In this document: positions 19,967-29,831 of the stretch, piece after piece | Position numbering within the stretch: position 1 is the first letter of the stretch | Layout of the letters: every line of letters starts with the position of its first letter | Notes under the pieces: model-generated | What the model was told of the DNA's origin: nothing | What the model saw: the letters and a program-made list of their open reading frames with translations, nothing else | Database searches by the model: none | From: Nitrosomonas sp. | Lineage (GTDB): Bacteria > Pseudomonadota > Gammaproteobacteria > Burkholderiales > Nitrosomonadaceae | Assembly: GCA_031316255.1 (NCBI GenBank) | Contig: JALDQW010000001.1 | Span: forward strand, 1,178,001 to 1,242,000 | DNA: 64,000 bases | Reading direction: 5' to 3' | Made by a program: the position numbers and the translations under genes

Positions 19967-20524
19967 TTGGACTTGACGCTTCGATGGTGGAAATTTCATT
20001 ACTATATTGTCATGGCAATCTTGTTATTGCCTGTAAATGCGCTATCCGATCTTCATGCAGACAATATCAGAATAGGTGTTGTCAATACCGAAAAAATTTT
20101 GCGCGAATCAACGCCCGCGCTTAAAGCCCAGCAAAAAATCGATCAAGAATTTTTTCCACGCGATGCGGAAATTAAGGATATGGCCAAACAAGCCAAAACG
20201 TTGCAGGAAAAGCTGGAACAAAAAGGCGCAACAATGAACGATGCTGACAGACGTGAACTGGAACGGGAACTTGCAAACCTGAGCCGCAATTACCAGCGCG
20301 CGCAACGCCAGATGCGTGAAGATCTGACAGTTCGTCAGAACGAAGAATATGGTGTAATTCTGGAACTGATCGATGAAGCCATTAACACTGTTGCTGAAAA
20401 AGAAAACTACGATCTGATTTTGCAATTGCAAGATTCAGTTTATCGCAGTCAACGTATCGATATCACTGATCAAGTGATAAAAGTCCTGAATAAAACAAAT
20501 AGCCGTAATAAAAATGCGCACTGA
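19967..20524 (+). CDS. skp: Periplasmic chaperone Skp/OmpH family
   Basis: A 185-residue OmpH/Skp family protein: N-terminal hydrophobic signal sequence to about residue 31, then IRIGVVNTEKILRESTPALKA, then a long charged coiled-coil. Start is TTG at 19967 with AGGAG at 19956-19960 and a 6-bp spacer. It carries unfolded outer-membrane proteins across the periplasm to BamA. In most relatives lpxD follows; here fabZ does. Confidence 0.92.
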   Translation: MDLTLRWWKFHYYIVMAILLLPVNALSDLHADNIRIGVVNTEKILRESTPALKAQQKIDQEFFPRDAEIKDMAKQAKTLQEKLEQKGATMNDADRRELERELANLSRNYQRAQRQMREDLTVRQNEEYGVILELIDEAINTVAEKENYDLILQLQDSVYRSQRIDITDQVIKVLNKTNSRNKNAH

Positions 20525-20605
20525 ACATGATCCCGATTTATACGCAACTCCAAATCAAGCTTTGCATTTGCATCGATTTTTGATCTGAATAAATAAGGAA
20601 AAACA

Positions 20606-21049
20606 ATGAGTACTATGGATATTCATGAAATACTTAAATATTTGCCACATCGTTATCCATTATTGCTGGTAGATAAGGTTATTTCTATTGAAGCAGAAAA
20701 AAACATTGTCGCCTTAAAGAATGTTTCTATCAATGAACCGTTTTTTCAGGGACATTTTCCGCATCACCCTGTCATGCCGGGTGTGCTGATCGTAGAGGCG
20801 CTGGCTCAAGCGGCTGCGCTGCTGACTTTGAAAACCGAAGGCAATACGAACAAAGAGGATTCTGTTTATTATTTTGTCGGCATCGACGGTGTCCGTTTCA
20901 AAAAACCCGTCATGCCAGGCGATCAGCTTATACTTAAAGTTTCAATAGACCGTCAGATAAAAGGCTTATGGAAATATTCGGCACGCGCAGAAGTTGACGA
21001 TCAATTGGTGACCGAAGCCAAATTAATGTGCACTTCCAGAAGCGTGTAA
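20606..21049 (+). CDS. fabZ: 3-hydroxyacyl-[acyl-carrier-protein] dehydratase FabZ
   Basis: A 147-residue hotdog-fold dehydratase with the catalytic His in [20 protein letters not shown] and the N-terminal [14 protein letters not shown]. It dehydrates beta-hydroxyacyl-ACP in fatty-acid elongation. The gene normally sits between lpxD and lpxA in a lipid-A cluster; both neighbours are missing here, and rnhB follows after 28 bp. Confidence 0.97.
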   Translation: MSTMDIHEILKYLPHRYPLLLVDKVISIEAEKNIVALKNVSINEPFFQGHFPHHPVMPGVLIVEALAQAAALLTLKTEGNTNKEDSVYYFVGIDGVRFKKPVMPGDQLILKVSIDRQIKGLWKYSARAEVDDQLVTEAKLMCTSRSV

Positions 21050-21077
21050 CCATTACCGCAAGCACTGGGATTAACAG

Positions 21078-21671
21078 TTGCCAGCAGTTGCAACGAAGCC
21101 TCAACTGATTTGCGGGGTGGACGAGGCCGGTCGCGGCCCGCTTGCCGGTCCGGTGGTTGCGGCATGCGCAATCCTGGATAAACACCAAACCATTCATGGT
21201 CTGGCGGATTCAAAACAACTCAGCGAGAAGAAACGGAATGAAATTGCGGCAGCAATTAAACAGTTTGCAAAGGCCTGGGCAATCGCATCGGCATCAGTCA
21301 CCGAAATAGATCAATTGAATATCTTGCAGGCTACATTATTAGCCATGAAACGTGCTGTCGAACAGTTACCGCTTATACCAGATTTGGTAATGGTTGACGG
21401 CATTCATAGTCCGAAACTCGAGATTCCAGTCCATACGGTGATAAAAGGCGATTGCCTTATAGCAGAAATATCGGCAGCATCCATTCTGGCCAAAACAGCG
21501 CGTGATGCTGAAATGAGACTACTGCATGAACGTTTTCCTGAATATGGATTTGACCAGCACAAGGGCTATCCAACCAAGAAGCATATCAATGCCTTGCGAA
21601 TATATGGTATAACAACAGCACATCGGCGAAGCTTTGCGCCAGTTAAAACAATAGAAAATATAAATAGTTAA
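21078..21671 (+). CDS. rnhB: Ribonuclease HII
   Basis: A 197-residue RNase HII with [17 protein letters not shown] (Asp15, Glu16), the catalytic-region [11 protein letters not shown], and [21 protein letters not shown]. It removes ribonucleotides from RNA-DNA hybrids. Start is TTG at 21078; no in-frame ATG or GTG lies ahead of the catalytic motif. It closes the rpsB-to-rnhB cluster. Confidence 0.95.
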   Translation: MPAVATKPQLICGVDEAGRGPLAGPVVAACAILDKHQTIHGLADSKQLSEKKRNEIAAAIKQFAKAWAIASASVTEIDQLNILQATLLAMKRAVEQLPLIPDLVMVDGIHSPKLEIPVHTVIKGDCLIAEISAASILAKTARDAEMRLLHERFPEYGFDQHKGYPTKKHINALRIYGITTAHRRSFAPVKTIENINS

Positions 21672-21698
21672 ATCTGTAAAACAAGCAAAGGAAGCAAA

Positions 21699-22145
21699 AT
21701 GGGAACCCTGAAAGTCTTACATATAATGGGTGTTGTTATTTGGGTAGGCGGTATGTTTTTTGCCTACATGGTATTAAGACCCGTTGTCAATCAATTGCTG
21801 CCGTCACCGCAAATGCTTAAATTCTGGCAGGCGGTTTTTTCCAGTTTTTTCCATTGGGTTTGGTTATCGATAACGGTTATCCTCGCAAGCGGTCTGCACA
21901 TGATTTCGCAGATGAGTGGATTTGAAAAACTGCCCTTTAATATTTATTTGATGTTTGCGATTGGCGCGATGATGATGTTGATATTTATATATGTGTTTTT
22001 TACCGCCTACCGCAAACTCAAGCGCTATGTCGCTGCAGAAGAGTGGGAAAAAGCGGGTATTGCACTGGTGCAGATCCGTGTTTTGATCGGGTTAAACCTG
22101 ATTCTCGGATTTGTAACCATCGCCATAGCCGTTCTGGATACATAA
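21699..22145 (+). CDS. CopD-family-like small membrane protein
   Basis: A 148-residue protein with four predicted membrane helices (about 5-26, 44-66, 81-103, 123-145) and the start LKVLHIMGVVIWVGGMFFAYMVLRP, which resembles the CopD/HemJ-like integral membrane family. AAGGAAG (21688-21694) is its ribosome site. A heme or copper role is only suggested by the family resemblance. Confidence 0.65.
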   Translation: MGTLKVLHIMGVVIWVGGMFFAYMVLRPVVNQLLPSPQMLKFWQAVFSSFFHWVWLSITVILASGLHMISQMSGFEKLPFNIYLMFAIGAMMMLIFIYVFFTAYRKLKRYVAAEEWEKAGIALVQIRVLIGLNLILGFVTIAIAVLDT

Positions 22146-22200
22146 CAACACCCGGCTATTGCCAAAGGGCGTACCGCAAATCCATAAGAATCCAGCAATA

Positions 22201-22220
22201 TCAGATGGATAGCGTACTCG
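22201..22220 (+). repeat. 20-bp repeat, copy 1
   Basis: TCAGATGGATAGCGTACTCG here is found again, inverted, at 27847-27866, and a diverged copy (ATCAAATGGATAAAGTACTTG) is at 29698-29718. It lies 32 bp before slyD. It resembles the D-arm region of a tRNA, including that of the tRNA-Arg at 38425-38501, so it may be a tRNA-derived fragment. Confidence 0.45.
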
Positions 22221-22251
22221 CTCATTTTAAATCAATTTTACGGAGTTTTAG

Positions 22252-22737
22252 ATGAATACGCGCATTGCTAAAGATACCGTGGTATCACTTCATTACGAAT
22301 TATCTGATTCATCAGGTAATCTCATTGAAAAAACAGAAGAACCAATCAGTTACTTGCATGGGGGTTATGATGGGATTTTCCCCATGGTTGAAGAAGCACT
22401 GCATGAAAAAGAAGTCGGTTTTAGCTGTACCGTTTCTATGGAACCCGAGAATACTTTTGGAGAATATGACAGCACCTTGATTCGAATTGAGCCGCGCAGC
22501 GCCTTTCCTGAAGATGTTGAAGTCGGCATGCGTTTTGAAGGCGCCACTGAAGACTCGGAAGATTATCTGATTTACACAGTAACCGATATTGCGGACGACA
22601 AAGTGGTCGTGGATGGAAACCATCCACTGGCAGGAATGGCCCTCAATTTTGCCTGTACGGTTATCGATATCCGCCCGGCAACAGCAGAAGAAATTTCACA
22701 TCAACATGTTCATGGTCCCGATGGACATACACATTAA
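22252..22737 (+). CDS. slyD: SlyD-type FKBP peptidyl-prolyl cis-trans isomerase
   Basis: A 161-residue FKBP of the SlyD type: DTVVSLHYELSDSSGNLIE, the insert-in-flap region EDVEVGMRFEGATEDSED, then VVVDGNHPLAGMALNF. The C-terminus HQHVHGPDGHTH is a short His-rich tail, shorter than in E. coli SlyD. It catalyses prolyl isomerisation and may bind nickel through the tail. It converges with mutS. Confidence 0.93.
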   Translation: MNTRIAKDTVVSLHYELSDSSGNLIEKTEEPISYLHGGYDGIFPMVEEALHEKEVGFSCTVSMEPENTFGEYDSTLIRIEPRSAFPEDVEVGMRFEGATEDSEDYLIYTVTDIADDKVVVDGNHPLAGMALNFACTVIDIRPATAEEISHQHVHGPDGHTH

Positions 22738-22788
22738 GTGATTATTGTTTTGATCAACGCTGACTTATAAACGTTTATCCGCTAAGCC

Positions 22789-25341
22789 TTATTGCTCATT
22801 CAATATCTGTTTGAGCTTATAAAGCTGCTCTAGCGCCTGCCGCGGCGTCAACTCATCAGGCGAAATGGTTCGCAGCAAAGGAATCACAGGATTTTCCTGC
22901 AGCATTTCGAATTCATCAACTGCTGGCTCATCGAAAAACAGATCCAGTTGCGGATTTTTGTCCGCTTTGTCCTTTTCCAGTTCAGCCAAATGTTTTCTGG
23001 CCATACGGATCGTCTGACTGGGAACACCCGCCAGTGCAGCAACCTGCAGACCGTAACTCTGGCTGGCAGGCCCGGCAGTAACCTTATGCAAAAAAACGAT
23101 ACGGTTTTTATGCTCCACGGCCTCAAGATGTACATTACGAATTTGTTTGTATTCCTCGGCCAGTTTGGTCAACTCAAAATAATGCGTGGCAAAAAGTGTG
23201 CAGCTCTGATTCTTGATCAACAGATAACGCGCGATTGCCAGAGCAAGCGCAAGCCCGTCAAACGTTGATGTGCCGCGCCCGACCTCATCCATGAGAACCA
23301 GACTTTGTGTTGTGGCATTATGCAAGATATTTGCGGTTTCCGTCATTTCTACCATGAACGTTGAGCGCCCACCCGCCAGATCATCGGAAGCGCCAATACG
23401 GGTGAATATCTGGTCAAGAATACCGATTTGAGCTTTTTCCGCTGGAACAAAACTGCCGCAATGCGCCAATAATGCGATAAGGGCAACCTGCCGCATATAT
23501 GTTGACTTGCCGCCCATGTTGGGGCCGGTAATAACCAACATTTGCTGCTTGCTGTAGTGATCCTGGCCAAACTGGGCGTCATTGGCAACATAGTTTTCTA
23601 CCTGTCGTTCAACTACTGGATGACGACCCGTTTCGATATCGATGACATTTTCATGCAATAATACCGGGGCAACGTAGTCAAGCGACTGGGCCCGTTCCGC
23701 GAAAGCGCATAAAACATCGATTTCGGCAACGCTGGCAGCTATTTTCTGTAATGCCTGTACGGAATCGGCCAGTGTGTTCAACAAGTCGTCGTAAAGGGAT
23801 TTTTCCTGCGCCAGCGCCCTGTCCTGCGCCGCCAGTGCTTTGTCCTCAAAAGCCTTGAGTTCGGGCGTGATGTAGCGTTCTGCACTTTTGAGCGTTTGCC
23901 GGCGGCGGTATTCATCCGGAACTTTATCGCTATGCGCATGGGTCACTTCGATATAAAAACCATGCACGCGGTTATATTCCACCTTCAAATTTGGAATGCC
24001 GGTGCGTTCCTTCTCACGTGCTTCAAGCTGGACCAGAAATTCGCCACAGTTATTCTGCAAAGCACGTAATTCATCCAGCTCGGCATCGTATCCATCCGCA
24101 ATGACATTCCCTTCCCGTAATACCGCACTGGGCTCCGGTTGAATCGATTTTTCCAGCAAATCGATCAGCGCCTGATCCGGCAGCATATCCTGCTCGAGCA
24201 GCTTTATTCTTTTGACTGTACAGCCAGACAGCGCTTTAACCGTATCAGGTAGATGCTTCAGACTGTCCCTAAGGCCGGACAAGTCTCTGGGGCGCGCAGA
24301 TCGCAGCGCGATACGTGCAGTAATCCGTTCAATATCCACAACATGCCGCAAGCAATCGTGCGCCGTGATATAAATATTATGGCTGATCAGATTGGCAACG
24401 CTATCCAGCCGTTGCTGAATCGCATACAAATCACGCAACGGATGATGAAGCCAGAATTGCAATAAACGGCTGCCCATACTGGTCGCGCAGGTATCCAGCA
24501 AGGACAATACCGTTGGCGCGCGCTCACCGCGTATCGTCTCTGAAATTTCCAGATTGCGGCGGGTAGCGGCATCCATACGTACATAAATACTGTCGCGCTC
24601 TGCCTGTAAAGACGTCACATGAATCGCAGCGGTGCCCTGTGTCAGCCGGGTATACTCGAACAATGCATTGGCGGCGCATAAGGCCGTTGACAAATCCTCA
24701 CAACCAAAACCGGAGAGATCGTGCGTATCAAAATGACGCGTCAGACTGCTTACCGCACTGTCCAGATCAAACTGCCAGGGCGGCAGATACTTCAATACCC
24801 AGCGGTCTCTCAGACCCTTGACCGATTGGTATGATTCCGGCACCAGAATCTCAGCCGGCTGCAGCCGCTCCAGTTCGCTGATGAGATGACCGGATGATGT
24901 CTCCATCACGCGTAACTGGCCCGCCGCCAGATTCAGCCAGGCCAGACCGAGCGTTGATTCATGAACATACAGCGCAAGCAGAATGCAATCGCGCTTGTCT
25001 TCCATCAGTGCGGCATCGGTTAACGTGCCTGGGGTAACAATTCGCGTCACTTCACGCGCGACAGGCCCCTTGCTTGTCGCCGGATCGCCCACCTGTTCAC
25101 AAATCGCGACAGACTCGCCTAATTTGACCAGTTTAGCCAGATATTGCTCGGCCGCATGATAGGGTACTCCCGCCATCTTGATCGGCTCACCGGCAGATGA
25201 TCCTCGCCGTGTCAGCGTAATGTCAAGAAGAGTCGCTGCTTTCTCGGCATCCTCAAAAAACAGTTCATAAAAATCTCCCATGCGGTAAAACAGCAGCATG
25301 TCACCATACTGCGCTTTAATACGCAGATATTGTTGCATCAT
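22789..25341 (-). CDS. mutS: DNA mismatch repair protein MutS, 5' end cut off by an IS66 element
   Basis: From the surviving ATG at 25341, 850 residues remain: [21 protein letters not shown], mismatch-reading GDFYELF, the clamp and lever regions, the Walker [14 protein letters not shown], and the C-terminal HTH. The codons just upstream, still present up to 25353, read Thr-His-Thr-Pro before Met-Met, the conserved MutS N-terminus (HTPMMQQYL). The original ATG lies beyond the IS at 27751-27753; joining the flanks restores [16 protein letters not shown] in frame. So ten residues are lost and the native promoter and start are 2.4 kb away. No ribosome site precedes 25341. Translation could re-start after the transposase gene, which ends 40 bp upstream on the same strand. 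Confidence 0.95.
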   Translation of the reverse strand: MMQQYLRIKAQYGDMLLFYRMGDFYELFFEDAEKAATLLDITLTRRGSSAGEPIKMAGVPYHAAEQYLAKLVKLGESVAICEQVGDPATSKGPVAREVTRIVTPGTLTDAALMEDKRDCILLALYVHESTLGLAWLNLAAGQLRVMETSSGHLISELERLQPAEILVPESYQSVKGLRDRWVLKYLPPWQFDLDSAVSSLTRHFDTHDLSGFGCEDLSTALCAANALFEYTRLTQGTAAIHVTSLQAERDSIYVRMDAATRRNLEISETIRGERAPTVLSLLDTCATSMGSRLLQFWLHHPLRDLYAIQQRLDSVANLISHNIYITAHDCLRHVVDIERITARIALRSARPRDLSGLRDSLKHLPDTVKALSGCTVKRIKLLEQDMLPDQALIDLLEKSIQPEPSAVLREGNVIADGYDAELDELRALQNNCGEFLVQLEAREKERTGIPNLKVEYNRVHGFYIEVTHAHSDKVPDEYRRRQTLKSAERYITPELKAFEDKALAAQDRALAQEKSLYDDLLNTLADSVQALQKIAASVAEIDVLCAFAERAQSLDYVAPVLLHENVIDIETGRHPVVERQVENYVANDAQFGQDHYSKQQMLVITGPNMGGKSTYMRQVALIALLAHCGSFVPAEKAQIGILDQIFTRIGASDDLAGGRSTFMVEMTETANILHNATTQSLVLMDEVGRGTSTFDGLALALAIARYLLIKNQSCTLFATHYFELTKLAEEYKQIRNVHLEAVEHKNRIVFLHKVTAGPASQSYGLQVAALAGVPSQTIRMARKHLAELEKDKADKNPQLDLFFDEPAVDEFEMLQENPVIPLLRTISPDELTPRQALEQLYKLKQILNEQ

Positions 25342-25381
25342 GGGAGTATGCGTTTCTTTTGTATGCGTCCGGCACGGCCAT

Positions 25382-26962
25382 CTAGAATTTTTCTCGTTTT
25401 AATGCCTCGATAAATTCCGGCGCGAGTGGCAACAACTCATCGATACGGCTATTAGGCCAGGCTGGAAGTTTGTCGAGTGTTTCTTTGAGCCATGCGGCTG
25501 GGTTGAGGCCGTTGAGTTGTGCGGTGCCAAGCAGGGTTTGAATAGTGGCAGCGCGTTGACCGGCACGTTCAGAACCGACAAAGAGCCAGTTTTTCTTGCC
25601 GACAGCTATGGGACGAATGACATTTTCCGCCGGGTTGTTGTCGATCGGTAGGTGGCCGGTGTGTACGTAGCGTACTAGAGTAGGCCAGCGTTTGAGTGTG
25701 TAGTCGAGTGCTTTGGCGGATGCGCCGCCGTTGGCAGTTTGCATTCGAGTTTGCATCAGCCAGTCGTACAAGGCATCGAGTGCCGGCAGACTTTTCTGTT
25801 TTCTCAGCTGTTGACGCGCTTCGATGGTCAGCTGTTTGCCTTCGGCCTCGATTGCGTACAGTTCGCCGATACGCTGCAATGCTTCAAATGCCATCGGACT
25901 GTCATTGGCCTGATGCAGGTCGAAGAATTTGCGCCTGGCGTGTGCCCAGCATGCCAGTTCAATGCAAGGCGACTCTTCTCGAGAGAACAAGGCTTTGTAC
26001 CCGCCATAGTCGTCGACCAGCAAATGACCTTGCCAGTTTTGCAGAAAGTCTTGCGTATGCCGGCCACTGCGACTTATTTGATAATCAAAGACAACAATGC
26101 GCGGCCCGGGATCGAGGTCATTGCTGCGGTAGACCCACAGGTAGGCTTTGCGGGTTTTACCGTTGCCGGGTTCCAGTTGCGCAACCGGTGTCTCATCGGC
26201 GTGAAGGGTGTTTCCTTGCAAAAGATGCCATTTCAGTTGGTCTGCCAAGGGTTGCAGCGCAACACCGGTACGGCCGACCCATTCGGCCAATGTGGAACGC
26301 GAAAGTATAACTTGTTCACGTGCAGCCATCTGTTCCAGGCGATAGAGCGGCAGGTGATTAAGGTATTTGTTGCTGATCACCCAGGCCAATAACCCCGGTG
26401 ACGCTATGCCGCCGTCAATGACTGCCGGTGGCACCGGTTCTGCGGTGACGGTTTCGCAGGCCTTACATGCATATTGCGGACGAATGTGACGATGGACAAA
26501 GAATTTGGCCGGTTCTACGTCGAGTTGTTCGGTGACGTCTTCACCGATTTTGAGCAGCGTGTTGCCGCACTGTCCGCATTGGCAGGATTCCGGTTCATGG
26601 CGGTGTTCGATGCGTGGCAGATGATCAGGCAACGGTTGGCGGCCTGCACGGGAACGCGGCGGTTTTGCCGGTGTTGTTTTTACAGCCGGTTCAATCTGCT
26701 CGATTTCGGTATCAACGGCTGCAATATCAGCCAGCACCGATTCTTCAAATAAACTGAGCTGCACCACTGACAACGATTCATTCTTCTTGCCGAAACGGAT
26801 GCGGCGCAAATGCGCCAGCTCCATGGTCAATGCCTCGATCTTGCATGCCTGTGCACGAATCTCTTGTTGCGCCTGATCAAGTAATGCTTGAACAATACCG
26901 GTGACCTGTTGTTTGGTATCCGCATCAAGGTTTAATTGATCAAGCTGCGCCAGTGATTTCAT
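25382..26962 (-). CDS. IS66 family transposase (TnpC)
   Basis: A 526-residue DDE transposase. The N-terminus is a leucine-rich coiled region, followed by RFGKKNESL, a Cys zinc-binding knot (CQCGQCG ... CKAC), and the catalytic core with [18 protein letters not shown] and [20 protein letters not shown]. Full length and without stops, so probably active. Transcripts of this gene would continue into mutS 40 bp downstream. Confidence 0.96.
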   Translation of the reverse strand: MKSLAQLDQLNLDADTKQQVTGIVQALLDQAQQEIRAQACKIEALTMELAHLRRIRFGKKNESLSVVQLSLFEESVLADIAAVDTEIEQIEPAVKTTPAKPPRSRAGRQPLPDHLPRIEHRHEPESCQCGQCGNTLLKIGEDVTEQLDVEPAKFFVHRHIRPQYACKACETVTAEPVPPAVIDGGIASPGLLAWVISNKYLNHLPLYRLEQMAAREQVILSRSTLAEWVGRTGVALQPLADQLKWHLLQGNTLHADETPVAQLEPGNGKTRKAYLWVYRSNDLDPGPRIVVFDYQISRSGRHTQDFLQNWQGHLLVDDYGGYKALFSREESPCIELACWAHARRKFFDLHQANDSPMAFEALQRIGELYAIEAEGKQLTIEARQQLRKQKSLPALDALYDWLMQTRMQTANGGASAKALDYTLKRWPTLVRYVHTGHLPIDNNPAENVIRPIAVGKKNWLFVGSERAGQRAATIQTLLGTAQLNGLNPAAWLKETLDKLPAWPNSRIDELLPLAPEFIEALKREKF

Positions 26963-27024
26963 GGCTGTTATTATACCAAAAAACCAGCCTAACTTGCTGT
27001 AAATATTGAATTATCAGACTGATT

Positions 27025-27375
27025 TTATGCGCGCAAATGAGCAGGTGGCAATGCCGATAAACGCTGCCAGTCCACACCTGCTGTCAGCCATTGCCACTGT
27101 GATTGACTCAATTCAAAACAACGATCTCCCAGCTTCGGCCACACAAACCAGCCCTGATGCAAACGGCGCTGACATAACCAAACGCCAGTGCCATCCCACA
27201 ACAACACCTTCATCCGGTTGCGTGCGCGGTTGCAAAATACAAAAGCTGAACCCGCACAGGGTGAATGCCCCAATGCCTGTTGGACAATAAGCGACAATCC
27301 GTCAATACCCCGGCGCATATCCACAGGCTCCACAACCATCCAGATTTGTCCAGAATGCGCAATCAATCCAGACAT
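27025..27375 (-). CDS. IS66 accessory protein TnpB (Orf2)
   Basis: A 116-residue IS66 Orf2: the segment VVEPVDMRRGIDGLSLIVQQ, then FVFCNRARNRMKVLLWDGTGVWLCQRRL, is characteristic. It is required for transposition in studied IS66 members. Its start overlaps the end of the tnpA-type gene by 13 bp. Confidence 0.93.
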   Translation of the reverse strand: MSGLIAHSGQIWMVVEPVDMRRGIDGLSLIVQQALGHSPCAGSAFVFCNRARNRMKVLLWDGTGVWLCQRRLHQGWFVWPKLGDRCFELSQSQWQWLTAGVDWQRLSALPPAHLRA

Positions 27376-27659
27376 CTCAACAATTCACCGAGCCATTGTG
27401 GTGATACATCTGCCGGCAGTTCGAGTGTATGACCGCCTGAACAACGCAGTTTCAGATAATCCGATGGTGTTGTGGTTGTTCTGATCGTCACCGGTATCAA
27501 CGAAGTTCGTTGATTGTCTTTTTGCACATCACGATAAACCCGTAGCCAATTCCCAAATGTCTTGCTGTTCAATCCATGATCACGGCAATAAGCCACTTGC
27601 GACAAACCGCTCGCCTGCCACGCTTTGATATGACGTATCTGTTGTTCTTGGGTTGTCAT
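27363..27659 (-). CDS. IS66 accessory protein TnpA (Orf1)
   Basis: A 98-residue protein with a helix-turn-helix beginning HIKAWQASGLSQVAYCRDHGLN, typical of the first IS66 ORF. AGGATAACC before the ATG gives its ribosome site. It is the promoter-proximal gene of the element. Confidence 0.9.
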   Translation of the reverse strand: MTTQEQQIRHIKAWQASGLSQVAYCRDHGLNSKTFGNWLRVYRDVQKDNQRTSLIPVTIRTTTTPSDYLKLRCSGGHTLELPADVSPQWLGELLRCLD

Positions 27660-27734
27660 TGGTTATCCTCCAATAAATATTTGAAGTTAACCAGAATGAG
27701 ATCTGCTTTCTAGATGGTAGGGCTAAACGCTTAC

Positions 27735-27753
27735 TTTCTTTTTTGGAATTCAT
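27735..27753 (-). pseudogene. mutS: Severed 5' end of mutS
   Basis: Nineteen bases reading ATGAATTCCAAAAAAGAAA on the minus strand, the original start of mutS (Met-Asn-Ser-Lys-Lys-Glu). The last 8 bases are the target duplication. Joined to 25352 after removal of the IS and one duplication copy, the frame continues into Thr-His-Thr-Pro-Met-Met. Confidence 0.88.
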
Positions 27754-28174
27754 ATATGCTATCGGACTGCGATCAACTATAAAAAACGGGGAAAAGCCTT
27801 ATCTTAAGGTGCTATGAGCTCGCGTTTCAGAAAGATTATTATTTCACGAGTACGCTATCCATCTGAAATTGTCGAACACGCATTGCCGTGATGTTATGAA
27901 GCAAGGTGCAGTACATGGGAGAAAGTTGTTCCCTTTTCACTATTTTGAGACAAATTTTTTGAATATATTAGCAAAAAATAAATCAACCAATTGTATATAT
28001 CCTTCACCAATTAACGATCAACCTAAAATTTAATGAATGGATTCCAGTATCTGGAAATGTCAGTATGACCACTGCACCGTTAAACCGGTTAACCAACCCA
28101 ACCAGATAGACGGTTTTCGATGGTGATTGACAATCAAAATTAATATTAACTGTTTGGGAATATTTAAGGAGAGA
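27754..28174. other. Gap between original mutS start and gltX
   Basis: About 420 bp without a credible gene. It should contain the native mutS promoter, now separated from the mutS body by the IS66. It carries the inverted copy of the 20-bp repeat (27847-27866) and a small CCTTA/TAAGG hairpin near 27799. Nothing else recognised. Confidence 0.5.
27847..27866 (-). repeat. 20-bp repeat, copy 2 (inverted)
   Basis: Reverse complement of the 20-mer at 22201-22220, perfect match. It lies between gltX and the original mutS start. Confidence 0.45.
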
Positions 28175-29575
28175 CTAAGTATCTGGAAAATTATTTATTT
28201 GTGTATTCATACGCCTTAACGTTTCCTCACGTCCGAGGAGTTCAAGAACAGCATCAATTGACGGCGTGTGCGTTTCTCCCGTCACCATGACTCGCAATGG
28301 CATTGCGACCATTGGAAACTTAACGTCATGTTCTTTGACAACACTCTTGATCGTTTGTTGAATTGTATCTTTTCGCCAGTCTTGTGTTCGCATTAATCTT
28401 TCCATTAAATCAAGCATGATTGGTTTGCTGTTCGCAGTAAAGTACTGTGCTTTTAATTCATCGGTGGATTCCAGCGGACGAAAAAAGAATACAGCCGCAT
28501 CTGCCAATTCTTCTATTGTGTACACTCTTTCTTTTAACAAATCAATCATTTCTAAAAGATCGGGCCCCTTGGATATGTCACAACCATCAGTTTGAAGAAA
28601 AGGGATAACCAATTCAAGCACGCGGTTATTATCCGCTTTTTTAAGATATTGCTGATTAAGCCAATGCAGCTTTTCCGGGTTAAATTTTGCCGGAGAGCGA
28701 TTGATAGCACTCAAATCGAACCACTCGACCAACTGTTCACGACTGAAAATTTCTTCATCACCATGAGACCATCCCAATCTCGCCAGATAATTGATTAATG
28801 CTTCCGGCAAATATCCGTCATCCCGATATTGTGTTACTGAAACTGCACCATGCCGTTTTGACAAACGTTCGCCGTTGGCGCCGAGTATCATTGGAACATG
28901 GGCATATTCCGGTAAGGGAGCGTCCAGTGCTTTTAGGATGTTAACCTGCCGGGGGGTATTATTTACATGATCATCACCTCGGATAACATGCGTGATATTC
29001 ATGTCGAGATCATCCAATACCACACTGAAATTGTATGTGGGTATGCCGTCGCTTCTGATCAACACCAGATCGTCAAGCTCACTGTTAGCAACCGAAATTT
29101 TTCCCTTAATCTGATCATTAAAATTGACATAACCTGTTAATGGATTCTTGAACCGAATTACTGGCTTAACACCTTTGGGCGGTGTCTGCCTGGAATCTCT
29201 CCAGCGTCCGTCATATCTAGGTTTCATTCCTGCTGCCAGCTGCTGCTCGCGCATTTTTTCGAGTTCTTCTTTACTGGCATAACAATAGTAAGCCTGATCA
29301 TTTTCTAATAATTGTTGCGCAACATCTTGATAACGCTGCAAACGCTCCATCTGATAATACGGCCCTTCGTCATAATCCAGTTCTAACCAGGACATACCAT
29401 CTAGAATGACTTTTGTGGATTCTTTGGTTGAACGTTCCAGATCAGTATCCTCAATGCGTAAAATAAATTGACCGCCATGTTTACGTGCGAAAGCCCAGGA
29501 AAACAAAGCCGTGCGTGCACCACCAATATGAAGATAACCAGTCGGACTAGGTGCGAATCGAGTACGTACGATCAT
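28175..29575 (-). CDS. gltX: Glutamyl-tRNA synthetase
   Basis: A 466-residue class I synthetase: RFAPSPTGYLHIGGARTALF (HIGH motif), RGDDHVNNTPRQ, and ERLSKRHGAVSV (KMSKS equivalent). It charges tRNA-Glu, and the length is that of bacterial GluRS. It ends upstream of mutS on the same strand with a 420-bp gap, so it is probably a separate transcript. Confidence 0.96.
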   Translation of the reverse strand: MIVRTRFAPSPTGYLHIGGARTALFSWAFARKHGGQFILRIEDTDLERSTKESTKVILDGMSWLELDYDEGPYYQMERLQRYQDVAQQLLENDQAYYCYASKEELEKMREQQLAAGMKPRYDGRWRDSRQTPPKGVKPVIRFKNPLTGYVNFNDQIKGKISVANSELDDLVLIRSDGIPTYNFSVVLDDLDMNITHVIRGDDHVNNTPRQVNILKALDAPLPEYAHVPMILGANGERLSKRHGAVSVTQYRDDGYLPEALINYLARLGWSHGDEEIFSREQLVEWFDLSAINRSPAKFNPEKLHWLNQQYLKKADNNRVLELVIPFLQTDGCDISKGPDLLEMIDLLKERVYTIEELADAAVFFFRPLESTDELKAQYFTANSKPIMLDLMERLMRTQDWRKDTIQQTIKSVVKEHDVKFPMVAMPLRVMVTGETHTPSIDAVLELLGREETLRRMNTQINNFPDT

Positions 29576-29662
29576 AATAAATAGACTATTTAATAAATTA
29601 ATGTGACTTATTGCTTTCTTTTCAACAAAACTATAGTTAAGCTAGTACACTATTCAAAATTA

Positions 29663-29681
29663 TTGTCAGGTACACTGACAA
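29663..29681. promoter_or_regulatory. Inverted repeat between gltX and the protease gene
   Basis: TTGTCAG (29663-29669) and CTGACAA (29675-29681) with a 5-bp centre. Placed in the divergent interval of gltX and the protease gene, it could be an operator. No regulator can be assigned. Confidence 0.3.
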
Positions 29682-29831
29682 GTTCACTAAACCAAGCAAT
29701 ATCAAATGGATAAAGTACTTGTTTTGCTTTGTATCTTTCTCGGTTTCTATCCAAGCCGATATTTGGATTGGTTATTTTACTTCATATATCCCTACTTTCT
29801 AAGCGAGGACTGATAACAGACTTTTATAATT

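Larger units (their letters stand above)
25361..27734 (-). mobile_element. Complete IS66-family insertion sequence
   Basis: 2374 bp bounded by imperfect ~27-bp inverted repeats beginning GTATGCGTCC (25361) and, read inward from 27734, GTAAGCGTTT; both contain CCATCTAGAA. The 8 bp outside each end are identical, TTTCTTTT (25353-25360 and 27735-27742), the 8-bp target duplication expected of IS66. It carries three ORFs (tnpA, tnpB, tnpC order on the minus strand). It splits mutS after its fourth to sixth codon. Confidence 0.95.

Noticed and set aside
25696..26392. Two plus-strand frames of about 200 codons inside the IS66 transposase
   Set aside because: They are antisense shadows of a well-supported transposase.
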